Assembly (NCBI GenBank): GCA_963691655.1
Contig: OY829326.1
Span: 78,919,235-78,983,234 of the forward strand
Direction of reading: 5' to 3'
DNA length: 64,000 nucleotides
Source: Toxonevra muliebris
Taxonomy: Eukaryota > Arthropoda > Insecta > Diptera > Pallopteridae
Shown one piece after another: positions 11,225-23,311 of this stretch; position 1 is the stretch's first letter, and every line of letters starts with the position of its first letter. Under the pieces are notes generated by a model that was given only the letters and a program-made list of their open reading frames with translations, was not told where the DNA came from and made no database searches. Position numbers and translations under genes: made by a program.

Positions 11225-13100
11225 CTATTCGGTTTATATATTTTTGCCTCCAGAATAACTTTTATACGTAATTTTGATTGGCCCTAGAAGAAGCAAGTTT
11301 TTCGAAATTAAAATCGGAAATATTTTGACGGCGAGGTAATTAATAATTTCAGAAAATGAAAATAGTCGCTCGACTGGTGCAGAAGACAAATTCGTGGATA
11401 CCGTTGAAGCCACTGTATACTTGTGTCCATATCAGGGATGCCAACTCATTTCTTCTGACTCCCCGATAGCCCCGATTTTCAGTCAAATTCCCCGCACCGG
11501 TATAATTTTATATTATAACAGCGAGACACGTTTAAAATTGATCAAGGTTAATGTTATTTCAATGCGGTCCAGAACTTGTAGGTTAATAGTAAGGTACTTT
11601 CTGACTCCGGCAATCTTTTGACACATGAGAGATTTCATCTCAAGGGAACCCACTCTTAAAATTGATTGAGCTCAAATGAATCCGGTGTACTGAGTTACTC
11701 GACGGTCATTTTGATAGATAAACACTCAAAATTCTCAAAGGAAAATACATGGGCTTTCTTTTGATCCAAATAAAAACAAAAAATGTTTCCTTTTAAAAAA
11801 AAATTCAAAACTATTTTGGATTTTGAAAAAAAAAAAATGGTCACATTTTGAATTTTTAAGATTTTTTTTCATTTTTCTAAAGATTAAATAAAAAACGTGT
11901 TCGATAAAAATTTCCAAATGCAATAGGTGATTAGTGGATCAAAAACAGGGGCTGTTTGACAAAAATGTATAAATTCTACCGCTCTCCAACTCGGCGAATT
12001 TTTGACTGATCTCGTTCAAATTTGGTGTGGTAACTACTACTCAATAAGGCTAAACTTTGTGTAAGTTTGAGCCCGAAACGGGCACGAAATTTCCCATTAC
12101 TACGTATATTTAAAGACTTCAAATATAAGAAAAATTGTGTAAAATTGTATACAAGATTTTTTTTGTAGCTTAATGGAGGACTTTTTAAAAATCATCACTG
12201 CACGAATGCGGCACACTGGAAGGTCTAAAAAAACCCTTAGAAAAGTTATGACTATGGCCTTAGGACATACTACTATTATTTTGTTTGACCGATATTTCAC
12301 GAAATGGCTGACAGCCAAAATTAGTTTTCTCACAAATTGAACAAAAAATTAACCAAACTTTTTTTCTATTTTGTCCTGGGGCCATTGTTGTGTGGAAAAA
12401 CATATTTACTTTTAGGTCATGCCAATGGCAAAACCTTGTTTTGAGAAGAAAGGGGTCAAAGTTTTGGCTATCGTTTTTTAAATATATCGACGAGTCCCAA
12501 CGGACCTTCCTCCCGCCCAATACGATAGAGAGGCGCATCTGCATAACACACAGATCGGTGACCGATGCAATCGCAATCCGGAGTTATTAATTAGTTGGTG
12601 CTGGACGAAGGCATAGCTAAGCCTTTCTGAACGGCCGAAAGGGAAGCCGAAGCACCGCACGACTGTTTTGGCCTGACTGACACTCGCCACTATAATGTTC
12701 TATATCTAAGAAAGCACTTCGAGTTTCTCTCTGAAATTTTTACAAAATACTTTCGAAATATAATACTTTCAAATTACACACTTTTTTGAAAATCAATTTC
12801 TCCAAACCAAGAAAGTGCAGGGCCTTCTTAAGAAGAGATGAAGTTAAACGATTTACATTACATAAAATTTCACAAAAAATATTTACAGACTTTATTATTT
12901 AAAAGCTAAACGGTTTTAAATTCCCCGCAAAAAACAGTTCATTCCCCGATTCCCCGTACTAAGTGAAATTCCCCACAAATCGGGGAATTCCCCGCAAGTT
13001 GGCATCACTGGTCCATATCCATCAAATAGAGTTCCAATTCCAATTCTGAGCATAGTGAAATAAATAGAAGTGACGCCTTTTTTTCTGTTCACTGACGTCT
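11225..13100 (-). pseudogene. hAT transposase C-terminus (dimerisation domain), split
   Basis: Minus-strand reading from about 13080 gives ELELELYLMDMDTS. It is cut at GTCCATAT by the inner element and resumes at 11424 as SIQWLQRYPRI. A frame change leads to TNLSSAPVERLFSFSEI (about 11390-11340), then KIFPILISKNLLLLGPIKI. The SSAPVERLFS motif is the hallmark of the hAT C-terminal dimerisation region. Everything upstream (BED finger, catalytic core) is lost or unrecognisable. The TE family follows from this motif; the rejoining at the 8-bp duplication is direct sequence evidence. Confidence 0.75.
11433..13010. mobile_element. Inner non-autonomous hAT element, 1578 bp
   Basis: The ends are CAGGGATGCCAACT and, inverted, CAGTGATGCCAACT. 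Both are flanked by a perfect 8-bp duplication GTCCATAT (11425-11432 and 13011-13018), diagnostic of hAT insertion. Subterminal regions carry repeated ATTCCCCG motifs (11461-11500 and 12918-12995), likely transposase-binding sites. There is no hAT transposase frame. It contains an AT-rich repeat segment (11880-12090) also found at 35200-35400 in inverted orientation, and a GC-richer block at 12440-12680 of unknown origin. Confidence 0.88.
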
Positions 13101-13992
13101 GCCAAATTTAAAAATTATTCTCTTTCTTCTCCCGAAACATTTGATATTTCAGAAGTAAATATAAAAAAATATTAACCCATTGGTACCAGCACAATATAAA
13201 AATAAAATAGAAAAATTTGAAAAGCCAGAAAAATTTTTAGACATTGATAAACGAGATCTTCGAAGACGTTTATAACAACCATGAGTATAATGTGAACAAA
13301 GAATTTAATCCAAAACTTAAAATTTTTTTGTTATGTATGCCATTCAATTAAGAAATCTACTTCTCCGAAATTTAAATAAAATTCTTTTGAAATTGGTAAA
13401 ACTATTTAGAATATAAAGAGGACATTTATGAAGAAGATAATTGTAAAAGTATTGTATTTTGCTTATTTAAATATTTTATAGAACCACACTCTACAAAATA
13501 TTTTGAGAGCTTTTATTTCAGAAAAAAAAATAACAAACGAAAGATTTTGTTTTTTGATACCTTTATTTCATTTATGTTTTTGTGTACAACTGACGAAAAT
13601 GGGTTAAGAGAGTTTTCTCTCATAAACAAAATTATTTGTCAAAATTTATTGAGCGAATACATGTCATAATTGTCAAATCGCAGAAGACCTGAGAATATTT
13701 CAGATTACTTTCTGTTATCTGGCATACTGTATACTGTGTTTCTGAGGTACCCCATTTGAGTTAGCTGTAATTAATAAATTACTGACTTTTTGAGTTTAAC
13801 TAGTAGCAAATCGAACACTCTCTCATTATCACTAAACTTTTGTTTAGTGACAGTTGGATTTGTATTCCAAAGGTGTAGTAGTAGTTGCTTTTTATTTCCA
13901 CTACCACTAAATGTTTAATGGTAATGTAGCCTTACTCACATTGGCACTAAAAGTAGTGAAGAGGGAAATTTATTCACTAAATCCCCAATCTA

Positions 13993-15818
13993 TTGAAGGC
14001 AAAATATATGCTATATACGCTAAAGATTTCAAGGCAGGCCAAATAAATTTATATTGAGAACTAATCTAGAAATTTCTAGAAATTCTCTAAATTTGGCTGA
14101 AAGCGTAACTTTGTTTTAATCTTCTTCTTCTGTTTTCGCACAGCAGCCCTAGGAGGGTCTATACCATGCTTTTTACATCCCTTCATGTTGTGTTAGTTAT
14201 ATTTGTAAACGAATGAACTGTACGGCTCTGAATTTTTTATTTTTTTTTCTCTGCTCTAGATTAAGGTTTGTGCAGATACACGAACTTTTAACTACATATG
14301 TAGTTATTGTAAACCGAACTACATGTTTTTAATGCACACGTTTATTTCATGTTCATGTTAAAAAAAAACTATACGGTATTCGAACTAAACGTGTATGTCA
14401 AAATACGCTTTATTTGGAGGTTTGCTTTTGCCAGCAAAAAGTAGATGCCATGTAGATAACTTTGTATTTTCTATTTTTGACCGTGCCGAGCAACGAACCT
14501 TGGCCACCCTGCTTAGGAGGCATTTGTACTTATTCAGGTAGAAGTAATTAATTTAAAGGTTCTTTACCAGTAAGCATATAATGTTTAGCTGAACCCCAAA
14601 ACTTCATATATTCAGGACTCAGATTTTCTGTTACCTAGAACGCAATAGTCGGGTCTCTCTGTACAATAGATGTTAATGCGTTATAGTACATTAAATACCT
14701 TTTGTAATATCTTTCAATTAAAAAGGTAAAGTATATGCCTCATATGGGCAAATTTCTAGCGAGTATATTGATTATTTCCATAGAAGAACTTGGCTATAAA
14801 CGCACAGTGATGTGCTCTGTGGTTTCTTCTTCATCATATTCAAAGAAAACTTCATTTGACTTGAGTGAGAAAACTTGTGGAAATTCCTATTTGGTTTCTG
14901 CTTAGGTTTAGCAGTTATTTTGCTCTACATTTTTAAATTTTATTTCAAAACATGTTTAGCCGTGGAATGATCTTGTTCCAATAAAGGAACTGCTATGCCC
15001 TTTTACTAGAGTTTGCTCCACCTTGTTTTGAAATGCTTCATCTGTTATGAGGGTGTCCCGAAGCTTTTTTTCGTGATTTTTATTTATAGGGAAAAAAGAA
15101 ATGAACCCATTGAACTTCAAGGTATATTTTTGTTTATATTCAAAGTAACTTTATAAAAAATTTGTTTTGAAAGTAAAATAATAAATTGCAACAGACTTAT
15201 TAGTCTATTTCATGAGCGTTTTGTTGCTGCAGTCTTCAGTCGGCAGGAAAGATCCAATCCAGTAACTGAGTAAATGTTATGAAAATGAGTGGTTCGAAAA
15301 ATGGGAACGCCGGCGAAATAGCTTATGATACATTTTAAATTATAGCTATCAGATATGGGACTTTGTATGTAACAACATTTAGGAAAAAAATGTTATCATT
15401 ATGAAATATAACAGATGCCAAACCGAAAGATTGGCGTTGCATACTTTCCATATAGCACATTTTTCCAAGTATCAATCGCTGAAGTTCACCGGTATAATAT
15501 ATATACATTAGGGGTGATCGAATTGTTCAGCAAATTTTTTCCATACATTGGCTACTCCCTAGAAAGATAGTAATCGGAATCCTATAAACTCGTAAATATC
15601 TCGTATACTCGTAAAGTATGTAAACTTGTTAAGATTTATATAAAATGTGACAATAAGTTTATGCATTTATAGAGTTTACAAAGTTTACGAGGCATTTACG
15701 AGTTTAAGGGAATCCCACTAGTATATTTGATGCTAATCCAATTGGCCAAAGAGTGTATGATAAAAAAATCAACTTGAGTCCCCCGATTTTTCGATTGGAG
15801 TTTTAAAGCTATAGATAA
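13993..15818. other. No recognised gene or element
   Basis: Non-coding, AT-rich. No frame longer than 60 codons, no terminal repeats recognised. A (CTT)n tract occurs near 14122. Confidence 0.4.
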
Positions 15819-16641
15819 CACAGTGCAACGAAATTTCAACTTTTGTTTTATGCACAAAATTTTCCAACGGTTTTATAGTAACTTAGGGCCATTAATCACG
15901 ATTGCCTACTTAGTTTCTCTCCATCACCTCTAGTTCTCCCACAATGTGGACCTGACGTAAGAAATATGCGGTCTTCAGGGGCTATTAAGGAATCTATCTT
16001 AACAGATAGGGATTTGTTGTCTGAAGCAAAGATGTTAAACACATAGAGATAAATAATTTTTATGTAGGTATTTTTCCTCTATCTTCTACCCTTTCTACCC
16101 TTTCTCTTGAAAATGGGGTTTTAAGACCCCTTTTTTGATAAATGACAGATAAAAAAAACCGTTGAGAAACTATTGTACTGTTCTTGTTAAAAATTAAAAA
16201 ATTATATAGGAGGTCCTAGAACATCAAAATGACCTATGAGGTACACATTTTCAGGGATAATCCGATTTTTTTACAATAGAACCAGGCCACTCATACTACG
16301 TAAGTAAGTAATGGAATCGTTTGTTGTTGTCATTATGCTAGAAAATCAAATACTTGTACCACAGAGCCGTGGTTCAATTCCACGTGGAGTCATCAAATTA
16401 TGTTTTTTTAATTTTGTTGGCCATTTATAGAAAAAAGGCATATAAAACCTCATTTTCATGAGGAAGGGTAGAAGATGGAGGAAAAGTGGGCTTACAGATC
16501 TAAACAAATTTCTTATTATTATTATCCATATTATGGGAGAACTAGAGGAGGTGGAGAAAAACTGAGCAGTCGTGATCAGCGGTCGTAAATTACTATAGAA
16601 CCGTTGGAAAATCTAGCGCATAAAATTTTTGTTGCACTGTG
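15819..16641. mobile_element. PIF/Harbinger-like MITE or foldback element, 823 bp
   Basis: The ends CACAGTGCAAC and GTTGCACTGTG begin long imperfect inverted repeats of about 130 bp. These include TTTTCCAACGGTTYTATAGTAA near both ends and CCTCTAGTTCTCCCA further in. The element is flanked by TAA on both sides (15816-15818 and 16642-16644), a 3-bp target typical of Harbinger-type insertions. No transposase frame is present. A perfect tRNA T-arm-like hairpin sits inside at 16368-16384. Classification rests on TSD length and remains tentative. Confidence 0.72.
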
Positions 16642-18639
16642 TAACATAATACATTTTTTTACGATTAAATAAGTTTGTGTCTTTGCTTTTTTGGTTACTT
16701 TTCAAACATTCAATAAATGAACTAATACATTTAATGTTTCTTATTGAGATGTACTTCATATTCTACCTTCAATTATCTTTGAATTAAACGCATATTTAAA
16801 TGGTAAAAAAGTCGGCAAATTCCAGCTAGGATCCTGGAATGTAACCTTTTTTATTCTATATAAAAAACCTACATGCACGAAAGGAATGACGCATTGTGTT
16901 ATTATTCTAAACCATTTTAATATTTTTTTTTTAAATTATAAAAATTCCACCGCTAACTTTTACAGGAAAAGAAAAATATATATATATTATTATTAGAGAC
17001 TATGAAAATGAAATCTGGTTGTTCATAGTTTGAATTTATTTCATTGCTACTTAAGAGTTCAAGGTTTCTTAACGGGCTTAATGAAACGTCAGACCTTGAA
17101 CGGAAAAGAAAAACTTATTCAAACCTTCAAGTTTTAGTTTTGTATTCATATTGGAAGGAAAAACGCTTTCAAAATAATTTAATAGATACTCTATAAAAAC
17201 TTTATTTTCTTGTGATATTATTTAATTAAAAAATATCGCACTCTAAACACAGTAGGAATTAATAATTCATCTTCACTGGTGATGCTGTGCTGCTTCTATT
17301 TAAGCTTTAAATCATCAGCTTAAGAATAGCAAACATTTCTCAATAAAACAGTAATACCAATCGACAACATGCTGGTGCTTCTGTTACTGCCGCTTTTCCT
17401 CTGTTTTTTTCTTTACATATTTACCGCTACAAGTGTGGAGCAGTAGAACTGAAAATTGAGATAAACGTGCAGCCATTCATCTCAACAAAGAGAGAGAGAG
17501 AGATGCGCCCTTTGGGCTTTCTTGCACTACATTACTCTGATGCGGCTGCTGATGTTGTTGCAAAAAAGGATTAAAATATTTGCCACTTGCAGCAGCTAAA
17601 GCAATCGTATGCAACAGCTTCAGTTGCACATTTTGAGTAGTTGATGTTGAAGGAGGAGCAATGGCGCCAACACGACGATGTTGCTGTTGCATAGTTGCTT
17701 CATTTCTGCTTGCTTCAATGTGCTCCACGTGCCAACTTTCATGTTGTGAATATTTGAAATTAATTGAAATCGATTGCCACAAATGGTGAATTTAACACAT
17801 TTCCTTGCGGTGTTTGATTCTCTTCTTCTTCTTTTTATTCATCTATTTACGTCTTCTCTAAGACGTTACTGTAGCCATGGTTGTTGTAGCTGTTGCATGT
17901 TGCATATTGCTGCAACAGTGCGGCTCAGTCACAGTTTGCACTTTTATGTTTTACATAATTTATTCCCTTCGCTTTTTTTTTTTTTTTTTGTGTGTTTCTA
18001 GCTTTTTGTAATTTTGCATAAATTAAAATTGTTGCGCTTAAGGCAGCAGAAATGATGATGAATTATTGCGAAATGGATTTAAATGGATTAGATGAATCCT
18101 TGTGTGTACATGTCTTTTGAATCAACTGTGGAGCACAGTATACCTTCTTCATTTACTATGCCTCATAATTGTGTTAGTTGTTTCTCTTATTTCTTATGTA
18201 TAGTACGTTGTATATCCGTCATACTACTTAATTTGGCATTTGTTATCGCATTGATTAGTGACGCATAATTAATTCTGATACTAATTTACTGTGACTGATG
18301 CTCGGATGCTTTTCTGTTTGCCTATGTCTGAAATTTTGTCAGAGATTTGTTTTCACTAGTATACAACATACATACATACATTTATACGAAGGTATCCACA
18401 TATCTTCATTAGAAAGAGCAAGATAATTTAGTAGAGGAAATTGAGTTGATGCAGAAAAAATTTGTTACAAATATTTTATTAATAGACGATATTGATTAAC
18501 GCATGAACTAACTGATTTCAAAATATTATTCTTGTGATTAGTGTGACTAACGGTCATTATTTCATTAAGAAATAATAGATTTCATTAATGCTGACCTTTT
18601 CTTGTAGAAGATTTTAAAATATTGTGAACGAAATGACGA
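16642..18639. other. Non-coding stretch with a triplet-rich island
   Basis: About 17360-18010 is richer in GC, with GCTGCTGATG/TGTTGCTGTTGC-type triplets and an (AG)n run near 17488. Minus-strand frame 17782-17477 (QQQHRR, LQQHQQPHQ) is open for 101 codons, but I see no splice or domain support. A CATACATACATA tract lies near 18370. A segment at 16985-17040 resembles the dispersed repeat at 29966 and 31105. Confidence 0.45.
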
Positions 18640-18965
18640 TCAATGATGAGAGCATTCGAGAGAAATATACTGCAGAAGATCTATCGAAGAAGATGGAACC
18701 AACGACACTGATATAGTCAGTCATAAAAAAATCCAAAGGCTTCGCTGGGTGGATCAAGTTGAGCGCATAGGAAGAAAACGCTCGGACACTGAAGCTATTC
18801 TTTTCGAGACACGGTGGTAAAATGGACAGAAGACGACAACCTAATCTCCGTTAGAAAGATAAGATACAGGGGATCTAACTGCAGGGCCTTACCAACTGAC
18901 GCCAGCGCGTCAGCGAGGCGGTTGGCGAAGCTTTATTGAGGCAGCCAAAACCGATCATGTGTTGT
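18640..18965 (+). pseudogene. RTE-like LINE, C-terminal end of ORF2
   Basis: In shifting plus-strand frames one reads RAFERNILQKIYRRRW, then HKKIQRLRWVDQVERIG, and finally ASARRLAKLY with a stop near the end. This matches the C-terminus of RTE/BovB-type reverse transcriptase proteins (RLRWxGHVERM then WRxxxxxA). The reverse transcriptase domain itself is absent, which fits the usual 5' truncation. It is broken by stops and at least two frameshifts. Confidence 0.7.
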
Positions 18966-21237
18966 AGTGACAATTAAGTAATAAGTCGTCCCAATATCTT
19001 TAGAAAAAATCAAACCCATTTTCTTTGATAAGGTTAGATTAAAGAAACTGGAAACTTTTAACATTTATTGGGCGCAATAGTTATGAGCTTGCTGACCCAT
19101 TCACCCACAAATTGTTGTTTACCCTTTTGGTGAGATCTACTATAGAATATGCAGCATTCATTCGAAAGCCTCATTATTAATGCCATAGCAATTAAAGAAA
19201 TGTTTAATTGGGTTGGCGCTGAGGCTCGACATTTTAGACATATGGTTTCTTTCGCATCCGTAGGTATTTTTTTTTCCAATACGCTTTGGCTCGAACAATT
19301 TGACCCGTTCTAATGGACATATTGTCGCCTGCGAATTGATTTGGCGTATAAGCATAGGAATACTTATACACATACGCCAAATCAATTCTCTGGCGACGAT
19401 ATCTGTGTATATATTTATGACTCGAAAAAAAACCTAAGCCTATTTAAGAATGTTAACAAGAGATTAAGTTCTGAAATGAGTAAAATCGGTTAAGTGGGTG
19501 TGGTACCTCTTAAATGGTGATTTTATTGTTATTACATTTCTGTGTAGAGTTTTTTATAGTTCCCTTGTGATACGCGACATGTGCCAAAGTCAAAAATGCT
19601 CACATAGCATTGCCATTTCATCATGGAAAGACTTACACCCGAACAACTGTTACAAATTATTGAATTTTATTATTGAAATTCGGGCTCTGTGAGAAATGCT
19701 TGTTGCGCTTTTGTGATTGTCATTATCAAGCCGTAGCACAGCGCTCCGTCCCCATATAAAAGTTGGACAAAAAGAGAAGGAGTTGTTTGAATTTGATGAA
19801 ACTTAATTTCGTAAAGGATTATGAGATGATGATTTCAAAAATGAAATCGTTTTTTTGGTACCGGTCATCCTTTTTTTTGAAACCGGTTCTTAACCGATTT
19901 TTTCACCTTTTAAGATACTATATAAATTATTGCTTGAATTTTGTGGACGCGCCTAACTAAAAATAAAAATACCATTTGCTAAAGGGCTATAGTGTGCTGA
20001 TTCTAAAATCGGTTTTTTGATACCGGTTTCGGTTTTCAGATAAATTTTTTTGCAGACGCTTCTAATTAAAATTAATCAAATTAAAATATCGGCGCAATTA
20101 TTTTTTAAATATTGTCAATTAAAAACCTATGTTCCACCATTTCTTCCGGTTTTGGATAGAACACTATTTAAAATACAACGCTAACTTACCTTCTTAAAAC
20201 CTGCCTACTTTTATCATAGATATGCATAATAAAATAGATCTTCTAATTAAGTATATTTTTATAAAACAGTCTGCTTTGCAAAATACTAATAAAAATTTTA
20301 ATTTTGACATAACAGCCAAAAGTAACTGTTTCAAAAATGCAGTTGGTTCTCAATAACGTGAACTAATTAGAACCAAGGGTGTTCACGTTCGCGAATGCCA
20401 AACTTCAAGGAATAGAGATTCCCAACTTGACGACATTATATGGTTTTGCTAAGCTAGTCACGCCGCTTCCTTCTAAAACTTCTGTTTTTCTCTTTTAATT
20501 TCAAGAACTACTTTTTTGGAACACATTTGTACATTTACGAGAAAAAAAACCAATTCAAATATGTTTTTATGACCAAGCCATGAAAATTATGGAAAAAAAT
20601 TGCTTTGAGAAGTTTAAATAGTTTAATAAATTTCTTTAAATTTTTTTTTTTTGTATTTAAGAGTATTAGTAAATAGTTATTTTCTCCTAAGGTTGGTCGC
20701 AGTTGGCCAATTTTTTTCCACCATTAAAAAAGTAAAGATTATTATTAAGAAAAATAGGCAGGAGACCACAGCTTTTTGCGGCCTAATGTTTTATATTCTT
20801 TACTGAACTTAAAGATTTTTTAAGTTTTTCTCTGAAAAAATATATATTTAAAAAAAATTTAAAAAAAAAATTTTTTTGCTAAAAAAAAAAAAATTATATG
20901 TTATGAAGTAGGTAATATTATTCCTCTTATAATAAAAAAAAAAAATTAAAGCGCTGTCAATGATACCTTATTTTTAAGCAATTTTTTTGCAAGAGTCATA
21001 AAAATTTCAATTTCTTATTTCAATATTTGCTTCTTAAATTGATCGACTTTGGCAAGCCCTAACTCCTTCAAAACACAACCGCTGGGTTCGTTATACATAT
21101 TCTATTACCTTTAAAATTACATCAAAATTTTAATATTCGGAGACATAACTTTTTTTGATTTTTGTCCACTCTCGAAGAACTTTTTGTAGTATCAAAATTT
21201 AACACCAATTTTTCACTAAGGGAAATATTGCTAACGT
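18966..21237. other. No recognised gene; AT-rich with low-complexity tracts
   Basis: Contains ACCGGTTT/AAACCGGT motifs in both orientations at 19858-20035 and A/T homopolymer-rich DNA at 20640-20950. AATCGGTTAAGTGGGTGTGGTA at 19482-19503 has a near match at 39407-39423, suggesting a dispersed repeat. None of the open frames looks coding. Confidence 0.4.
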
Positions 21238-21400
21238 GTTGTTGAAGATAGTGATTTTTCCATCCGTCGCCGTTTGCAGCAATTGGGATTGTGTTACTCG
21301 ACTACGTTGAAGATTATACACAAGGATCTTGGTCTAAAAGCGTAAAAATTGCAGCCGGGCGACCTGCTACAGAGTTGAGTTTTCGGTGAATGGACCTTGA
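21238..21400 (+). pseudogene. Mariner-type transposase fragment (DNA-binding part)
   Basis: Plus-strand reading gives NVVEDSDFSIRRRLQQLG, then TTLKIIHKDLGLKA and, after a stop, a weak VFGEW. This is the second helix-turn-helix region of the mariner type also seen at 6600-7075, with stop codons. No adjoining catalytic domain is seen in this orientation. Confidence 0.6.
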
Positions 21401-21594
21401 GGTAGATCCGTTTTTTTTTACCGAAAAATTGTATTCTAGATAGTGCTTCTTATTTTTTATACACTAAGGTCCATCTTCGTCTAATCGACAACTCCTTTTC
21501 TAACTCGTTAAAGAAAAAATTTTGCTTTTATTATTGTGTTTTATTAAACACTTTATTTTTTATTTAAAATTAGTAATTGTCTCATTTTTTCACG

Positions 21595-22290
21595 TCTTTT
21601 GAATGAACTGTGTATATTTAATTTGCACGATTTGCAAACGTTGTTCAGGAGTAAGTCTATTTATTATGAAATGGCAAACCAAACTGAGCATAAATCAAGT
21701 GACAGCTGTCAAAAAGACCGACTCCAAAAAAAGTATTGCCAGATTGAAAACCACACTTCCAAAAAAAACACCCTTCAGTAGTCGGAACGAGCCAAGTCTG
21801 GTGAATACAGCGAGCGGGGTAAAAAGTCTCATTTAGTGTTTTCCAAATAGTTTTAACACAATGTTGCAACATGGCACCGAGCATTGTCATGTAGAAAATC
21901 GACATATTCTGGTCGTTTATCCTTCAAAGCTCGGTTCAATTTGATCAGTTGTTGTCGGTATCTTTCACCAGTAATCGTTTTATCAGGTTTTAACAGTTCA
22001 TAGTAGACGGCTCCCATTTTCGAATTTTTTCGATGGTCCTACACGGTTTTTGTTACTGACGTCAAAATCATCACTTTTAATTTTTTGATATTATCGTTAA
22101 CGAGTGCCTTAGCTTGGAGCATGTTCACCATAAGCCTCTACCAACAGTCGATAACCTTCAGCAGCTATTTCCTTCAAATGAAAAAAGGTTATTAACCCTT
22201 AAATACGCACTGGTTACTGCAGTGTCCAATCATTTCATCGGCAGCCAGTGCTGCCATTTTACTTTCGCCATTTAAAATAATTATCTGACT
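21595..22290 (-). pseudogene. Mauritiana-like mariner transposase remnants
   Basis: Minus strand from about 22280: IAAEGYRLLVEAYGEHAPS (N-terminal region), a deletion, then GAVYYELLKPDKTITGERYR, FLHDNARCHVATL (second Asp) and LYSPDLARSDY (third Asp, 34 residues on with two stops). This gives the DD34D mariner pattern. At 21660-21600 a separate N-terminal segment (RLTPEQRLQIVQI) of another Tc1/mariner type is appended. The composite is clearly dead: stops, an internal deletion and no continuous frame. Confidence 0.72.
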
Positions 22291-22959
22291 TTACTGACAG
22301 AAGTTTTCTTTATCAATACGTACAAATAAGAATTGAAAAATTACAACTTTCGTAAAGTTACAGTTATTTTTAACTCATATAGCATGTTTTGGAAAAACTT
22401 TGAACCACAAACTAAAAAAAAAAATTTTGTTTTTCGAATTTGTGTCAAATGGTATGAGATAACACCAAATAATTGTTTTAAAAAATAATTGGTTTTAAAA
22501 ATATTTTAATTTATTCTCCAGATAATCCCCAAAGGTTAGTACAGTGGCCAACAATGTAAATAGAAATTACGACACCTTAAACAAATTTATTTGAAAACAT
22601 AATTTGAACAAACGTTGTTCAGAACCACAAATACTACCTCAAAGTATAGTTTTAATTGAAATCGGACATACTGGGCGTTTAAGCGTTAAACTTCTCCGCA
22701 AATCTTCTTTTTCTGGTACAAAATTTGACATTTTCGAAGCGAAAAAAAAATATTTTGCACAATCGCATGCTGGATCTTATCTCACTCTTCTAAAATATTA
22801 ATTATCCTCGACTCAAACCATACATAATAGGTATGCCATCTGTTAGTTAAAACCGCAATTCATATTTATTCTCCTATTATGTAATTACAGTGGCTGTGAA
22901 ACTTTCGTACCACCCTCTGAAGTGAAGAGATTCCAACTCGAAAGTATGCAGTCATATAA

Positions 22960-23311
22960 CACTGTACGACGGCCAAAAAAGCTCAACAGTTTTGAAAGTG
23001 GATATTATATATATATATATATTCGAACGCTGAACATGATGGCGTTTTTAGTTTTTCTCTATAACGTCTAATTTTTTTATAATGGGTTAAAATAGAAACG
23101 TCCTTACAAAAATTGCTTATAGATTTTTAAACAAAATAAAAATCTACAAACAATATTTTTTAGGTTCGATTTTTTTTTCAACCCGTTACAAAATAATTAG
23201 ACGATACAGAGAAAGACTGAAAACGCCATTATGTTCAGCGTACTCGAATTATATAAGATCCACTTGGAAAACTCTTGAGCTTTCCTTTTTGGTCAATTCC
23301 GTTGTGCAGTG
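22960..23311. mobile_element. Foldback MITE, 352 bp, TAA-flanked
   Basis: The two arms of about 150-170 bp are reverse complements. Ends are CACTGTACGACGGCC and, inverted, CACTGCACAACGGAA; further in, CGCTGAACATGATGGCGTTTT pairs with its counterpart around 23235. TAA flanks both ends (22957-22959 and 23312-23314), as for the element at 15819. There is no coding capacity. A (TA)n run at 22988-23000 is inside the left arm only. Confidence 0.8.

Larger units (their letters stand above)
10971..13992 (-). mobile_element. Outer hAT-like element, decayed, interrupted by a second hAT element
   Basis: The left end CAGACTGAGGATTTAGT and inverted right end TAGATTGGGGATTTAGT match for about 27 bp (through TAAATTT). 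Both subterminal regions are packed with CACTAAA/TTTAGTG motifs, as in hAT transposase-binding regions. Without the 1578-bp insertion it is about 1.44 kb. It retains the C-terminal end of a hAT transposase on the minus strand. An 8-bp target duplication is not evident (ATGCTA versus TTGAAG), so boundaries may be off by a few bases. Confidence 0.7.

Noticed and set aside
17477..17782. 101-codon minus-strand frame rich in Gln
   Set aside because: The Gln runs come from CTG/TTG tracts; no flanking splice signals or initiation context of note.
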